Shown one piece after another: positions 43,927 through 55,292 of a DNA stretch of 64,000 nucleotides. Every line of letters starts with the position of its first letter. Positions within the stretch are counted from its first letter, which is position 1. Both the position numbers and the translations under genes were made by a program. Source of the DNA: Epiperipatus broadwayi (lineage: Eukaryota; Onychophora; Udeonychophora; Euonychophora; Peripatidae); assembly GCA_028023455.1 (NCBI GenBank), contig JAQFVV010006472.1, forward strand, positions 51,001 to 115,000, given 5' to 3'. Under the pieces are notes generated by a model. That model was not told where the DNA came from. It did not search any database and was given only the letters and a program-made list of their open reading frames with translations.

Positions 43927-44464
43927 TCATCTAAATACAAATTCCACTAAAACATTGTCATACACTTAACGTTTCATTTACTAGAAATAAAGAAATAACG
44001 AATTCTAGGATGCATTGATGTTAGCTCATTTATTTAAAACTATTTATTTTTAATTTTGACATTTTAATTATTTCAGATTCACTGAAAAAAATCTTCCTAT
44101 ATTGAAGATTATTTTTTTAACTGGTAGTGGTTTTTTATATATAATTTTCTTGGTGTCACTAGATCTTTGTCTTGCCCAGTAACTCACTATTAGAACTATT
44201 GGTTTAAGTCTTATATTCTAATTAAATTACAGATTTATAATAAAAAAAAGTGATATTTTTCCTTATCAATATCTTCATATACATGAAAGACGCACACATT
44301 TTTGTTTAAACGTAAAATCTACTATTATGGCATCATAAACCAAATCTTTCACTTATATTAGTATGGGCATGAAAAAATAATCCTATTACAGAACCTTTAC
44401 TTTTTGGATTTTAATTGATTTTTATTTTAAAATCAATTATTTTTAATTTGATATTTTACTTATT
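42796..44464. other. AT-rich DNA with (AG)n and (TA)n tracts
   Basis: A purine-rich AG tract lies at 42799-42822 and a TA microsatellite at 43888-43924. No gene recognised. Confidence 0.45.
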
Positions 44465-45388
44465 GTAAGGAATACTGGGAAAGTCAACATTGAGAAAGGT
44501 GTAAGACAAGGTGACTCCATATCTCCAAAACTTTTTACAGCAGTGCTGCATGAAGTATTTTGTGGATTAAAATGGGAAACTAAAGGAGTGAAAGTAAATG
44601 GTGATTATTTAAGTCATTTAGATTTTGCAGATGATGTAGTTGTTTTTGCAAATAATGCTTCACATCTGCAGGAAATGTTGCAGGAATTATCAGATGAAAG
44701 TAGGAAAGTAGGACTAAAGATAAATGTTAAAAAGACTAAAGTAATGTTTAATCGATTTGCTCAAAATATGAAAATAAAGATTGATTATGATGAATTAGAA
44801 GAAGTTAACAGTTACAAATACCTTGGTCAGATTATTAATACAGATGGAAACACAATGGAGGAAATTAATCATAGAATTAAACTTGGTTGGAGTGCTTTTG
44901 GTAGACATAACTTGATACTAAAAAGAAATATGCCTATGTGTTTGAAAAGGAAGGTTTTTAACAAATGTGTTTTACCAGTTCTTACTTATGGATCTGAGAC
45001 TTGGACACTTAATAGAAGAGCAATTCGGAGACTTCTGATCACTCAAAGAAGTATGGAGAGATGTATGTTGGGAGTAACAAGAAGAGATCGTAAACGCAAT
45101 GTATGGGTAAGAGAACAAGCAGATGTTACTGACCTCATTGATAAAATTAAAAGATTGAAGTGGAGTTGGGCTGGACATATTGTTAGAAGAGATGATAATA
45201 GATGGACAATTGAAATTTTAAACTGGATTCCAAGAGATTGTAAAAGACCCAGAAAGAGACCACATGTGAGATGGATGGATGAAATAAGAAAGTGTGCAGG
45301 GGTGATGTGGAGAAGAGAAACTAAAGATCGGAGAAGATGGATTAAACTTGGAGAGATCTTCATCCTGCAGTGGATTGATAATGGTTGA
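44465..45388 (+). CDS. RTE-type reverse transcriptase, C-terminal part
   Basis: The frame is open from 44465; no natural start exists because the element is truncated. It encodes EKGVRQGDSISPKLFTAVL (an RTE-specific block), SHLDFADDVVVFAN with the FADD catalytic box at about 44624-44635, KINVKKTKVMFN, SYKYLGQIINTDG, VLPVLTYGSETWTLN, RSMERCMLGVTRRDRKR, KRLKWSWAGHI, NWIPRDCKRPRKRP and a final FILQWIDNG. These follow the order of RTE-clade proteins from palm to C-terminus. The fingers and endonuclease are missing, so the product could not support transposition. No promoter is visible. Confidence 0.88.
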   Translation, partial: VRNTGKVNIEKGVRQGDSISPKLFTAVLHEVFCGLKWETKGVKVNGDYLSHLDFADDVVVFANNASHLQEMLQELSDESRKVGLKINVKKTKVMFNRFAQNMKIKIDYDELEEVNSYKYLGQIINTDGNTMEEINHRIKLGWSAFGRHNLILKRNMPMCLKRKVFNKCVLPVLTYGSETWTLNRRAIRRLLITQRSMERCMLGVTRRDRKRNVWVREQADVTDLIDKIKRLKWSWAGHIVRRDDNRWTIEILNWIPRDCKRPRKRPHVRWMDEIRKCAGVMWRRETKDRRRWIKLGEIFILQWIDNG

Positions 45389-45412
45389 TAATGATGATGA
45401 TGATGATGATGA
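44465..45412 (+). mobile_element. 5'-truncated RTE-type LINE 3' end (second, better-preserved copy)
   Basis: The element begins within the reverse transcriptase and ends with a (TGATGA)n tail at 45389-45412, typical of RTE/BovB-type LINEs, whose 3' ends are short repeats rather than poly(A). It has one continuous coding frame, unlike its relative at 40649-41450. The 5' truncation point is near 44460. Confidence 0.9.
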
Positions 45413-45636
45413 AGGAGTACTGAAAACATTCATAATACACTTAAATTATAATAATTTTCATATTTTTAAATAACTTTCATTTGCCAAAATTTTATATTAG
45501 TTATCTCTGAACCAATATTATTGTATATTTGGTAATTATATTTGTCTACTAATTCCTAAATTTATTACTTAACATTTTTAAATGGCTGAAATTCATTTTC
45601 AACTTTCTCTCTCACTCTCTCTTTCTCTTCCTCTGT

Positions 45637-45676
<40 letters not shown>

Positions 45677-45685
45677 TCTGTATTT

Positions 45686-45723
<38 letters not shown>

Positions 45724-46161
45724 TACAGATATCCATTGAATTAATTTGATTGGTTACATACTACCTTCCAACATAGTGCTTAATCATTACATATATAGTA
45801 TCTACATTATGATGAATAATTATCTATTGAGTATTTAGATGTGGACAAAAGTTGTCTCAAAACATTATGAAGGGTACATAATTTACATTAAAAAATTTAA
45901 TAGTATGCAATGTATAATCGTAAAAAAAAAAAAAAAAACGTATTCAAACTTTAAAACCAAAAGACTTGCATTTATTTTATTTAAAAAAGAATGTTACATT
46001 GTCATTTGTTTTGGGAAGACAGAAATATTTGAACCTTTGGGCCATTTAATGATTAGATATTTATTTCAATATAGTCTGTATTGTTTTCTCACTAGTTTGA
46101 AACTAGATTATGAGTGCAATTCAAAAAGGTTGTAAATTAATTTCTTCCAGACTCGTGCTTT

Positions 46162-46194
<33 letters not shown>

Positions 46195-46195
46195 G

Positions 46196-46226
<31 letters not shown>

Positions 46227-46344
46227 TATTAATCAATGTCTGTATTCCAATTATAATAAAATATATATAATTATTCAAAACAATACAATAATTAATACAG
46301 TAAAACAATATTTAAAAAAAAAAACAAATATATACCAATTTAAT
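45413..46344. other. AT-rich DNA with (CT)n and (TA)n tracts
   Basis: A pyrimidine-rich CT tract (about 45606-45640) leads into (TA)n runs to 45720, including an inverted pair ATCTGTATTTAAT / ATTAAATACAGAT around the second TA tract. Another double TA run lies at 46161-46224. A 98-aa frame at 45839-46135 shows no domain. Confidence 0.5.
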
Positions 46345-46384
46345 AGAAGTACTTTCAACTATCTATGTAGTCGTTGTCAACTAG
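46345..46384 (-). ncRNA. Hammerhead-like Penelope terminal motif (isolated)
   Basis: Minus-strand reading: GUUGACAAC, stem GACUA, loop CAUAGA, stem UAGUU, then GAAAGUACUUCU. The final stem pair is a G-U wobble. The motif stands alone with no recognisable coding sequence, so it is a solo terminus of a Penelope-type element. Confidence 0.45.
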
Positions 46385-49263
46385 ATTCAAATTGTATTAG
46401 AAAAAACCGTTACAAATGTAAACAAAAAGTAAAGCAGATCACTTAAATTAACAATTGTCAAAATACTAATATATAAATAAATAAATAAACAAAAACTATA
46501 GATAGTCAGCTTATAGCATGACTATTATTCCAAATAGCATTTACAGTTACAATTTTAAAAAAATCGAAGTATCATTAAATTTATACAAGTTCCCATATGA
46601 ATGGTCAATTTTTCATAATTAATGCATATTTTTACAATTATATTGTTTATTTAATAAATCATCCATCACATTTATTTAACAAATTTTGTTTCTTTTTCTC
46701 AAATCAATTGTCACATATAAAATAAAACATTGACAGAATCAAAAACTTCCATTTCAAATAATTGAATCTTCTTCAAATACACATTTGAATCTATTCACTG
46801 AATAGATAATTTCTTATATAATAGATCTTGAATTCTCTTTTTTAATGCACGTTATGACTCATCAAAATAACTTAATACAGACTGACATAGCATTGCAATA
46901 TTACATTTAATGATTTTTACAACGTTTTCTTCATTAATAATTTATCATATGTTGCTAAAATCAACAAATTTATATTTATATTTAAGTGGTACGCTACTGT
47001 GTCGGTGAGTCAAAATTTACATTAAAAAATGAATTCTTGAACATGAATCTATTGTATAAGAAATTATCTATTCTGCAGATAGATTTAAATCTACATTTTC
47101 AGACTATTCAGTTATTTGGAATGGATGTGTTTGTTTGGATAATGTTTTTTTTTTTTTTTTTTTTTGCATATAAACAATGATTTGAAGGGAAAAAATCAAA
47201 GAGTTTTATTTTATAAATATGACAATTTCCTAAATAAGCAACATAATTGGTGAAAATGTACACAAATTATGAAAAATTGTCTGTTTATGTTCCAGTCTTA
47301 GTTGCGATTTAATGAGACAGATTTTTTAAAGTTTAACTGCAAAATGTTACTCAAAATAGTAGTTATTTCTTAAGCTGTCTACAATTTCTACTTATTTGTT
47401 TATTTATATATTGGTATTTTGAAAGTTCTAGAATTAATTCTAGCATTTTATTTTATTATATATATAACTCATAAAAACATTGTTTAAACAAACTAAAATA
47501 CTCCCTATTATTTTGTACATTTTAAATTATATAATGACAGCTATCTTTAGCATTTTTATAAAACTTAAAAGTTGTTAGAAATTTTAAAAAATAATCACAT
47601 AATCTTTCTAGACATGATGAAATATCAAATTATTTATTTAAATATATTAATCTGTTTTTTTGTTCTAGTGAGTGTAGATTTTTAATATTATTTTTGATCT
47701 TTTCTATTTTTTTTGTCTGGGAAATGTTAACATTATCAAAACTTAAAATTTCTGTCACTTACTTTTGATTACTATATGACAGATTCAAGCTAAAATTATC
47801 TAATGACTAACCTTCACCTTCCGTGTTTTATGGCTACAAACAATAGGTAACAAAAAAAGTTTTCATAATATTAAAATATTTTAGCAATAAAAAAATATAT
47901 AAGTAAAAAAGATTTAAGATACAATATTTAATAGATTAGGCAACAAAGTCTTAAACTAATCAAACATCTAATTTGAAAATATATTACTCTTGGAGAATTA
48001 CTTGTTCAATTTCCAATGTTTTAAACATTTGTTAATAAATTAATGTGCTACAAAGTAATGTTTAATATTATAAATAGTTGGTTGTTCATATCTATGAATG
48101 GTATATATTTCCAAAAATATTTTACTATTATCAATCTTGTCTATATTACTAGACACTATTTTGCTCACTCTATTTTCTGGTTTCTTTTTTTCTTTCTATA
48201 GTATGTTGCAATTGTAATATTTTTTGTTCAATTATCATTTCTTCTTTATAACCAAACCATATATACAACAATCAAATTAATTCGCAATATTCCGGATTTA
48301 GACTCCAATGCATCATGTATCAACTCATGTCTTTTCTCATTGCACATGTATTTTTTTTAGAATTCGTCAATCATCGAGTCAAATAGAGGGTTAAAATATT
48401 TTAATATTCAAACTAGAAATTACAACCTAACTTTCTATTTAAATACTGTGATTATTAATGGAATTGTAATCTAAACGCGATTAAAACTTATCAGTCCAAA
48501 GTGCAGTCGATAAATAAAAAATTTCTTCCCATCTATTTTTTCAACAGTATGTTGGAAAAACTACTATTCTTTTTCAGTAGATAGTGACTCTCGTTTAAAC
48601 ACTTATTTAATTGCTATTATAAAGCATTTTGAAGATTTAACTAAATTTAAATGCCATTTAAATCAATATAGCACCGACAATATATGGCTCAATGTAAAAT
48701 ATAAATAATGACTTTATTTTTATGCACAATCTACACAAAAGTAATCTCAAAATAAACAGTGGCAAAATATGTCATAAATGATAAAAGAACTCAATTGATA
48801 CAATAGTGTAAATAGATTATGACAAAGACTGCCAACCAGATATCTAACTAAATTGAATAGAAAAATAATTTAGTTTGCATTAATTATGGATTTATATTTT
48901 GCCTAAAAACTTCCACATTAAATGCATCAATAATATTAAGATAAACTTGAATATTATTTTTGCCTTACATTAGATTCATATGTATTACACTGATTTTTAA
49001 AATGCATTTAAATTTATTATAATTCTTATGACAATTATATATTTATTAAAAAAAGATTGGTATGAATATCCCAGTAAATAGCAAGTTTGCTGTATTCTTA
49101 TTGAAGAGGCTTTTTCACAAAAAATAATTTTATGATAAACAGTTATTTTTCTAATAGATTTGCTACAATATTTAATTAAAATATCTGACTCATTATTCAG
49201 TAGACAAAGCAGATATATCACATTCTATCTACAATATGCTTGTTATTTATAAAGTTTAATCAT

Positions 49264-49266
<3 letters not shown>
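46385..49266. other. AT-rich DNA without recognisable genes
   Basis: No coding motif. A T-homopolymer lies at about 47146-47165. 48280-48600 contains scattered CpG but nothing identifiable. Confidence 0.4.

Positions 49267-49351
<85 letters not shown>
49267..49351. repeat. (TA)n microsatellite
   Basis: About 42 uninterrupted TA units. Confidence 0.97.
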
Positions 49352-49355
<4 letters not shown>

Positions 49356-51712
49356 AAAATTTAAGAAAATACCTGAAGGAGAGAGAAAGAAAGAGAAATT
49401 GAAACAAAATTATAGATAAAAGATGTAGTATTTGGCATGAATATATATCCCTACTTTGAAATATTTTAAATTAAAATTCAGATATAATATAAATATATAA
49501 CTTGTACACATGTAAATACATAACTATAACATAGAAATTATGTAATCTTTGATGTATTTGATTATATACAGCTATTTTATCTTTATGTGGCAGAAATACA
49601 TTATATTTTCAATATTCATAAAGTATATGTCTTAATAAATATATAAAAAACTGTAAGAAAGTAACTTAAATATTATATCACTTTAACTTTTCTGTGCATT
49701 TATGGGAAATATGTAAAACAATTGATATCTGGTTGCAAAACAATTGATCTAGGATAAGAATGTACCGATAAAGGCAAAAACTTGAAAATATAACTGGAAC
49801 TTCATTCCTCTTACATCAGTCTCTTATCTTATGTTCCTGCAAAAATTTAGTTGAAAAACATTTATTTGGTAGATAAATGAATAAACCTCTTAATTTACTA
49901 AAGTGTTTATTTATTTATTATAAAATTGGATTCTATAATTAACACTATCCTCAAAAGGTAACAAAACATCAGTTCAAGATTATATATTTTAATTTTAAAA
50001 TAATATGATAATGATTGTGGAAGAAGTATTTAAATATTATTTATTCATTCAATGCAATAACAATACACTTCAGTTATGTAAATTAAGTCAATAGAAAATA
50101 TTTATAATAGTAAATTGAATAAATAAATAAGAAAATTCTTTACTGATTGATTTATTATTTTTTTCCTTTCTTGATATTTCTATTTTTTCTCCTTTCTATA
50201 TAAATTCATCTCAAAAATAATCAATATAAGTTACAAGTTATTCGAAACATGTTTGAATAAATTTATGAAAAAGAATTATTTATATCCAAAAATATATTCA
50301 ATCATTCATCATTTACTGTAACATATATTAGAATAAAAAACAATTGTGGCTTATAAGACAAATATAAAACATTATTAAAAAATGTAAGAAAATGTTCATA
50401 GTATTTAAGTTTCCTACATATACATTTACTATCAAGCATCTTCCATGTTTAGAATTATATTTCATGCCTGTGTTGGGCACATTATTTATAACAAGACTTA
50501 TAATAAATAAGCAGAAATCTTAACTGCAAATAAAAATCAAAGGAGTTAATATATTCTCCATATAGGATTATATATAATACTATAACTTTATTACAACCTT
50601 ACCTACACCTATGATCCTTGAAAAAAGCTATCCCAAAATATATTACAAAACAAATTTAGTGAGAATTTTCCATTATTTCCTGCATTCACATTTAAGAGCT
50701 TTCATTTTTAATAATTAATAAATCTGTTTTAATTTGCTGTTTTAATTTAGCTTATTTATAATATGAATATTTTATCATTTATATGATTATTTTTTTATTT
50801 TGGTGGTGAATCTTATATTAAATAAAGCAAATTATTTTTATAACTAGATTAAATTTACTTCACAGTAATTATGGGCTACATTTTTTTTTCTTTTGTAAAC
50901 TCTTAAAATAACATTATATTATACCTTTTTTTTATCATCCTTTTATGATCTAATAAAATATTAAGTCATACTTTCTAAATCTACATGATATTTAAATATA
51001 AATTAATTTCATATATGGATTTAATAATATACTTCAAATTACTAATAAAGCTTTCGATTATCAAAACAAATGGTAAATTAATTAGATAATCTAACTTTTA
51101 TTTCAGACTGTATATAAATTACTATTCAACTTTAATTTACTCTTCTTTGAAATATATTTTTATTCTTAATCAATAGATAAAAATTATTTTATAAAACATT
51201 TCAAATAATAGTAATAAGAATAAAACAATTTCAATATAGAAAAATGTCAAAACTACCTAAGGGAGAAATTCTGAGATTATTGTTGTAATAATAAAATTAA
51301 ACATTTGAATGAGATTTTTTTTAATATCATAGATTTTAAAAGTTACTAAATTTAAACAAATTAATTCACAGATTTTTCTTAAAATCTGCATGTTTTTATA
51401 TAAATGATTTGATTACCCTGGTATAAATTTAGACAATTTCTAAATTAATAATATAAAGAATTGTCTTTGTTTCAGGAGAATAGTTTAATTATTGACAATA
51501 TTTTAATTTAATTAACGACTTATGCACAGTAACTTTTAATTTTAATCTTGAAATACTTTTTCTATTTCCAGGAATACATTTTGCCAAATCACAATTCTTT
51601 ATTGTTAGAATGCTGGCTGGTTAATTAAAGTATTTTATCTTCTGAAAATGAAAAGTTATTTTACAGATATATTAATAGCGTTATATCTTATATATTGAAT
51701 ATTTATAAATAC
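49352..51712. other. AT-rich DNA without recognisable genes
   Basis: No coding motif, RNA gene or repeat boundary seen. Confidence 0.45.
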
Positions 51713-51747
51713 AGTAATTAGATAATTAAAAATTTTATCCACTTAAG

Positions 51748-51784
51748 AGTGCTTTCAATTATCTTAGTAATCTTTGTTAACTAG
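51748..51784 (-). ncRNA. Hammerhead-like terminal motif, left arm
   Basis: Minus-strand reading: GUUAACAAA, stem GAUUA, loop CUAAGA, stem UAAUU, then GAAAGCACUCUU. The stem pair C-G of other copies is replaced by U-A, a compensatory change. Confidence 0.42.
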
Positions 51785-52795
51785 CTCTTTGAAAGACTAA
51801 CTTTTTCACAATTTCATGATCTTAACTTGGCTGCCTGTCTGTTAATTATGCCATGCTTGTATTTGTAAAGTAGCATAGTTTTCTTTATTTTCCTTTTATT
51901 ATTATTTTTTTTCAATTTGCAATATTATTATATTATTGAAATTGAAGTCAAAACCATAAATACATGACTTATTATGGTCGTAAAAACAGATGCTGAAATA
52001 TTATTATCCACTTTCCAATTTTGTTTTGATTTTTGAACATGTGCTCTTTAGTTCTTTTTTCCAACCTACATCTCAATCCACCTATATATCCACTGCCACA
52101 CCTACATATCCATTTATAAATCACACAATTTTTTTTTATAAATGAGGTTTTATCTTTGGAGTTATTTATTAATTTGTTTAATGTAGGAGGTGTGTAAAAT
52201 GCTATATCACATATACCTTTATAAATATTCCTTATAAAATTTATTTAATCATTTGAAATATATGGTATATGGATATCAATATTATATATTTCAAATGATA
52301 CCATATATTTCAAATGATCAAGTAAATTTTATGAGAAATATCTATAAAGGTATATGTGATATTACATTTTACACATGTCCTACATTAAACAAATTAATAA
52401 ATAACTCTAAAGATAAAACCTCATTTATAAATAAAAATTGTGTCTTTATAACTGGATATATAGGTGCAGAAATGGATATATAGGTGAATCAAGATATATG
52501 TTGGAAAAAAGAACTAAAGAGCACTTGCTGTTATTAAACCATGTTCAGAAATAAAAAAAATTGTAAAGTAGATAATATTTCAGCATCTGTTTTTTACAAC
52601 CATAATAAGTCATGTATTTAAGGTTTTGACTTCAATTTTAATAATGTAAAAATACTGAAAATTGAAAAAAATAACAATAAAAGAAAAATAAGGAAAGCTA
52701 TGGTAATATACAAATACAAACTTGATTTAAGTAACAGGCAGGCAGCAAACATTAAGATCATAAAATTATGGAAAGGTTCGCCTTTCACAGTGTTG

Positions 52796-52832
52796 GTTGA
52801 CAAAGATTACTAGAATAATCAAAAGCACTCCT
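52796..52832 (+). ncRNA. Hammerhead-like terminal motif, right arm
   Basis: GUUGACAAA, stem GAUUA, loop CUAGAA, stem UAAUC, then AAAAGCACUCCU. All five stem pairs are Watson-Crick; the first G of GAAA is A. Confidence 0.42.
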
Positions 52833-52924
52833 AAGTGGATAAAATTTTTAATTATCTAATTAATGTATTTATAAATATTCAATTATATAATTACATATAT
52901 TGCTTTGAAAAAATACAGACATGG

Positions 52925-52926
<2 letters not shown>

Positions 52927-52996
<70 letters not shown>
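52927..52996. repeat. (TA)n microsatellite, left flank of the young Penelope pair
   Basis: About 35 TA units directly abutting the minus-strand Penelope terminus. Confidence 0.95.
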
Positions 52997-52999
<3 letters not shown>

Positions 53000-53060
53000 A
53001 TATATACAAATCAATATATATCAAAATACAGTACAATTTATATAAATTATATTCTTTTAG

Positions 53061-53105
53061 AAGTACTTTCGACTATACACTTTGTAGTCTTTATCAACTA
53101 TATAA
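53061..53105 (-). ncRNA. Hammerhead-like terminal motif, left arm of the young pair
   Basis: Minus-strand sequence identical in core to the 40.4-kb units: UUGAUAAA, GACUA/UAGUC stem, GAAAGUACUUCU. Confidence 0.5.
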
Positions 53106-53154
53106 CGTTGAATAATCAAAACGAGACAACCCTTAACAATACCCATAGTTCAAT

Positions 53155-54120
53155 TCAGATTTCCCACAATTCTGTTATCTTAACATTTGATGACTGGCGA
53201 TTCATTAACATTTGACGATTTCTTGAAATCAACATAGCCTCTTTTATTTTACGTTTATTATGACAACGTTCAATTTGAATAATTTTCATATTTTTATAAT
53301 CAAATTTAAATCCATATTGACAAGATTTATTATGATCAAATATAACAGATGATGAAGGTTTATTTACATCTGTTCCATATTGATTCTTTTTTTGAATTCT
53401 ATTATATAAAAGCATATGTTCTTTTATTCTCTTCTCAAATGTACACTTAGATTCACCAATGTATTGTACGCCGCATCCACATATCAATCTATATATAATA
53501 GAATTTTGATTAAACTTTGAATTTTGAATTTTAGAATTATTAAGCAATCTATTTATGTTATTTGTAGAGAAAAAAGCAATATGACACAAACCATTATAAA
53601 TTTTCCTAATAAACTTGACCTGCTCATCTGATATAAATGGCATTGAAATCCATTTCATTTTGATATTTTTATTTTTAATTTTATTATAGTGTTGATTTCT
53701 TTTAAATCCTTTAATAATATTAGCAATTGCATTTTTATAATAACCAATTTTCAACAAGTCATTAACAAATAAATGTACATTTTTAATTTTATCACTAGAA
53801 TATTTGCATAATTTTTCATTTCGAAATAAGAATGATTTCAATCCAGACAGCTTATGACACATAGGTACATGTGATTCATATGGAATAAAACCTCTAGTTT
53901 CAATTGGTTTAATTAACATAAGATAATCCAAACTGTAATCATTAAGAGTAACTTGAATATCCAAGAATTTTATGGAATTGTATTTCTCTTTAGTTATAAC
54001 CCATTTTATATCCTTAATCTCATTTAATTCATTAAATAAATTGACTATTAATTCTTGTTTTCCACAAATAAAAACATCATCCACATATCTATGATATACT
54101 TTAATTTCTTGATATTTCAA
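53155..54120 (-). CDS. Penelope-like protein, C-terminal reverse transcriptase and GIY-YIG endonuclease
   Basis: The 321-residue frame starts in the reverse-transcriptase palm: HRYVDDVFI at residues 10-18 gives the catalytic YxDD box. A linker follows, then a Cys-containing GIY-YIG domain: YRLICGCGVQYIGES at 210-224, with YIG at 220-222, Arg231 and His235 in FEKRIKEH, and a downstream KIKEAMLI block holding the candidate catalytic Glu. A reverse transcriptase fused to a C-terminal GIY-YIG endonuclease defines canonical Penelope-like elements, where it would copy the RNA and nick target DNA. The frame is intact to its stop, but the N-terminal half of the protein is missing, so it is not autonomous. 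Confidence 0.88.
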   Translation of the reverse strand: MKYQEIKVYHRYVDDVFICGKQELIVNLFNELNEIKDIKWVITKEKYNSIKFLDIQVTLNDYSLDYLMLIKPIETRGFIPYESHVPMCHKLSGLKSFLFRNEKLCKYSSDKIKNVHLFVNDLLKIGYYKNAIANIIKGFKRNQHYNKIKNKNIKMKWISMPFISDEQVKFIRKIYNGLCHIAFFSTNNINRLLNNSKIQNSKFNQNSIIYRLICGCGVQYIGESKCTFEKRIKEHMLLYNRIQKKNQYGTDVNKPSSSVIFDHNKSCQYGFKFDYKNMKIIQIERCHNKRKIKEAMLISRNRQMLMNRQSSNVKITELWEI

Positions 54121-54131
54121 TTGTTTTAAAA

Positions 54132-55004
54132 TTAAATGAGATTAATGATATAAAATGGGTTATAACTAAAGAGAAATACAATTCCATAAAATTCTTGGAT
54201 ATTCAAGTTACTCTTAATGATTACAGTTTGGATTATCTTATGTTAATTAAACCAATTGAAACTAGAGGTTTTATTCCATATGAATCACATGTACCTATGT
54301 GTCATAAGCTGTCTGGATTGAAATCATTCTTATTTCGAAATGAAAAATTATGCAAATATTCTAGTGATAAAATTAAAAATATACATTTATTTGTTAATGA
54401 CTTGTTGAAAATTGGTTATTATAAAAATCCAATTGCTAATATTATTAAAGGATTTAAAAGAAATCAACACTATAATAAAATTAAAAATAAAAATATCAAA
54501 ATGAAATGGATTTCAATGCCATTTATATCAGATGAGCAGGTCAAGTTTATTAGGAAAATTTATAATGGTTTGTGTCATATTGCTTTTTTCTCTACAAATA
54601 ACATAAATAGATTGCTTAATAATTCTAAAATTCAAAATTCAAAGTTTAATCAAAATTCTATTATATATAGATTGATATGTGGATGCGGCGTACAATACAT
54701 TGGTGAATCTAAGTGTACATTTGAGAAGAGAATAAAAGAACATATGCTTTTATATAATAGAATTCAAAAAGAGAATCAATATGGAACAGATGTAAATAAA
54801 CCTTCATCATCTGTTATATTTGATCATAATAAATCTTGTCAATATGGATTTAAATTTGATTATAAAAATATGAAAATTATTCAAATTGAACGTTGTCATA
54901 ATAAACGTAAAATAAAAGAGGCTATGTTGATTTCAAGAAATCGTCAAATGTTAATGAATCGCCAGTCATCAAATGTTAAGATAACAGAATTGTGGGAAAT
55001 CTGA
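54132..55004 (+). CDS. Penelope-like protein, GIY-YIG part (second copy)
   Basis: The frame is open from the truncation point and matches the minus copy from its residue 32 to the end with about four substitutions (V to I, A to P, K to E in QKENQ, K to N). It keeps the GCGVQYIGESKCTFEKR block and the final VKITELWEI, but lacks the YVDD box. No proper start exists. The near-identity of the two copies points to a recent event or to gene conversion between arms. Confidence 0.88.
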   Translation, partial: LNEINDIKWVITKEKYNSIKFLDIQVTLNDYSLDYLMLIKPIETRGFIPYESHVPMCHKLSGLKSFLFRNEKLCKYSSDKIKNIHLFVNDLLKIGYYKNPIANIIKGFKRNQHYNKIKNKNIKMKWISMPFISDEQVKFIRKIYNGLCHIAFFSTNNINRLLNNSKIQNSKFNQNSIIYRLICGCGVQYIGESKCTFEKRIKEHMLLYNRIQKENQYGTDVNKPSSSVIFDHNKSCQYGFKFDYKNMKIIQIERCHNKRKIKEAMLISRNRQMLMNRQSSNVKITELWEI

Positions 55005-55055
55005 ATTGAACTATGGGTATTGTTAAGGGTTGTCTCATTTTGATTATTCAACGTT

Positions 55056-55103
55056 ATATAGTTGATAAAGACTACAAAGTGTATAGTCGAAAGTACTTCT
55101 AAA
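55056..55103 (+). ncRNA. Hammerhead-like terminal motif, right arm of the young pair
   Basis: Core identical to the 40.4-kb units and to 53061-53105: UUGAUAAA, GACUA/UAGUC stem with loop CAAAGUGUA, GAAAGUACUUCU. Confidence 0.5.
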
Positions 55104-55195
55104 AGAATATAATTTATATAAATTGTACTGTATTTTGATATATATATATTGATTTGTATATTACATATATTGTGAAACGAATACAGATATCAAAC

Positions 55196-55196
<1 letters not shown>

Positions 55197-55290
<94 letters not shown>
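55197..55290. repeat. (TA)n microsatellite, right flank of the young Penelope pair
   Basis: About 46 TA units following the end of the plus-strand Penelope copy. Confidence 0.97.

Positions 55291-55292
<2 letters not shown>

Larger units (their letters stand above)
51713..52864. mobile_element. Penelope-like element, older palindromic pair
   Basis: 51713-52280 (minus) and 52297-52864 (plus) are inverted copies meeting near 52288 with almost no spacer. The plus arm encodes a decayed C-terminus: SNDQVNFMRNIYKGICDI, LNKLINNSKDKTSFINKN, YIGESRY in an alternative frame near 52480-52500, then NHNKSC and NNNKRKIRKAMVI. It aligns with the 53-55 kb copy (SDEQVKFIRKIYNGLCHI, YIGESKC) but is clearly a different, older subfamily. 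Both outer ends carry the terminal stem-loop motif, facing outward. Arms differ by indels and substitutions. Confidence 0.78.
52997..54129 (-). mobile_element. Penelope-like element, 5'-truncated, minus copy of a near-perfect palindrome
   Basis: It contains the C-terminal coding part (54120-53155), a short 3' UTR and the terminal motif (53061-53105) before reaching (TA)n. Arms 53007-54029 and 54130-55152 are reverse complements with only a few differences; the roughly 100-bp spacer is the extra 5' sequence of this copy, including the YVDD box. Confidence 0.9.
54130..55165 (+). mobile_element. Penelope-like element, 5'-truncated, plus copy of the palindrome
   Basis: Homology to the minus copy begins at about 54130, so this copy is truncated about 100 bp further in. 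Its terminus after the motif reads GTACTGTATTTTGA, then TA runs and TGATTTGTATATTACATA, and AAACGAATACAGATATCAAA at 55176-55195, before (TA)n. Confidence 0.9.

Noticed and set aside
45043-45433. Minus-strand frames over the RTE copy
   Set aside because: Shadow frames of the plus-strand reverse transcriptase; the same holds for 40908-41398.
45839-46135. 98-aa frame in AT-rich DNA
   Set aside because: Composition follows the local base bias and no motif is recognisable.
53155-55004. GIY-YIG frames as homing endonucleases or YVDD as a group II intron protein
   Set aside because: The YxDD palm followed by a Cys-containing GIY-YIG domain in the same frame, plus the terminal motifs and truncated copies, fit a Penelope-like element better.
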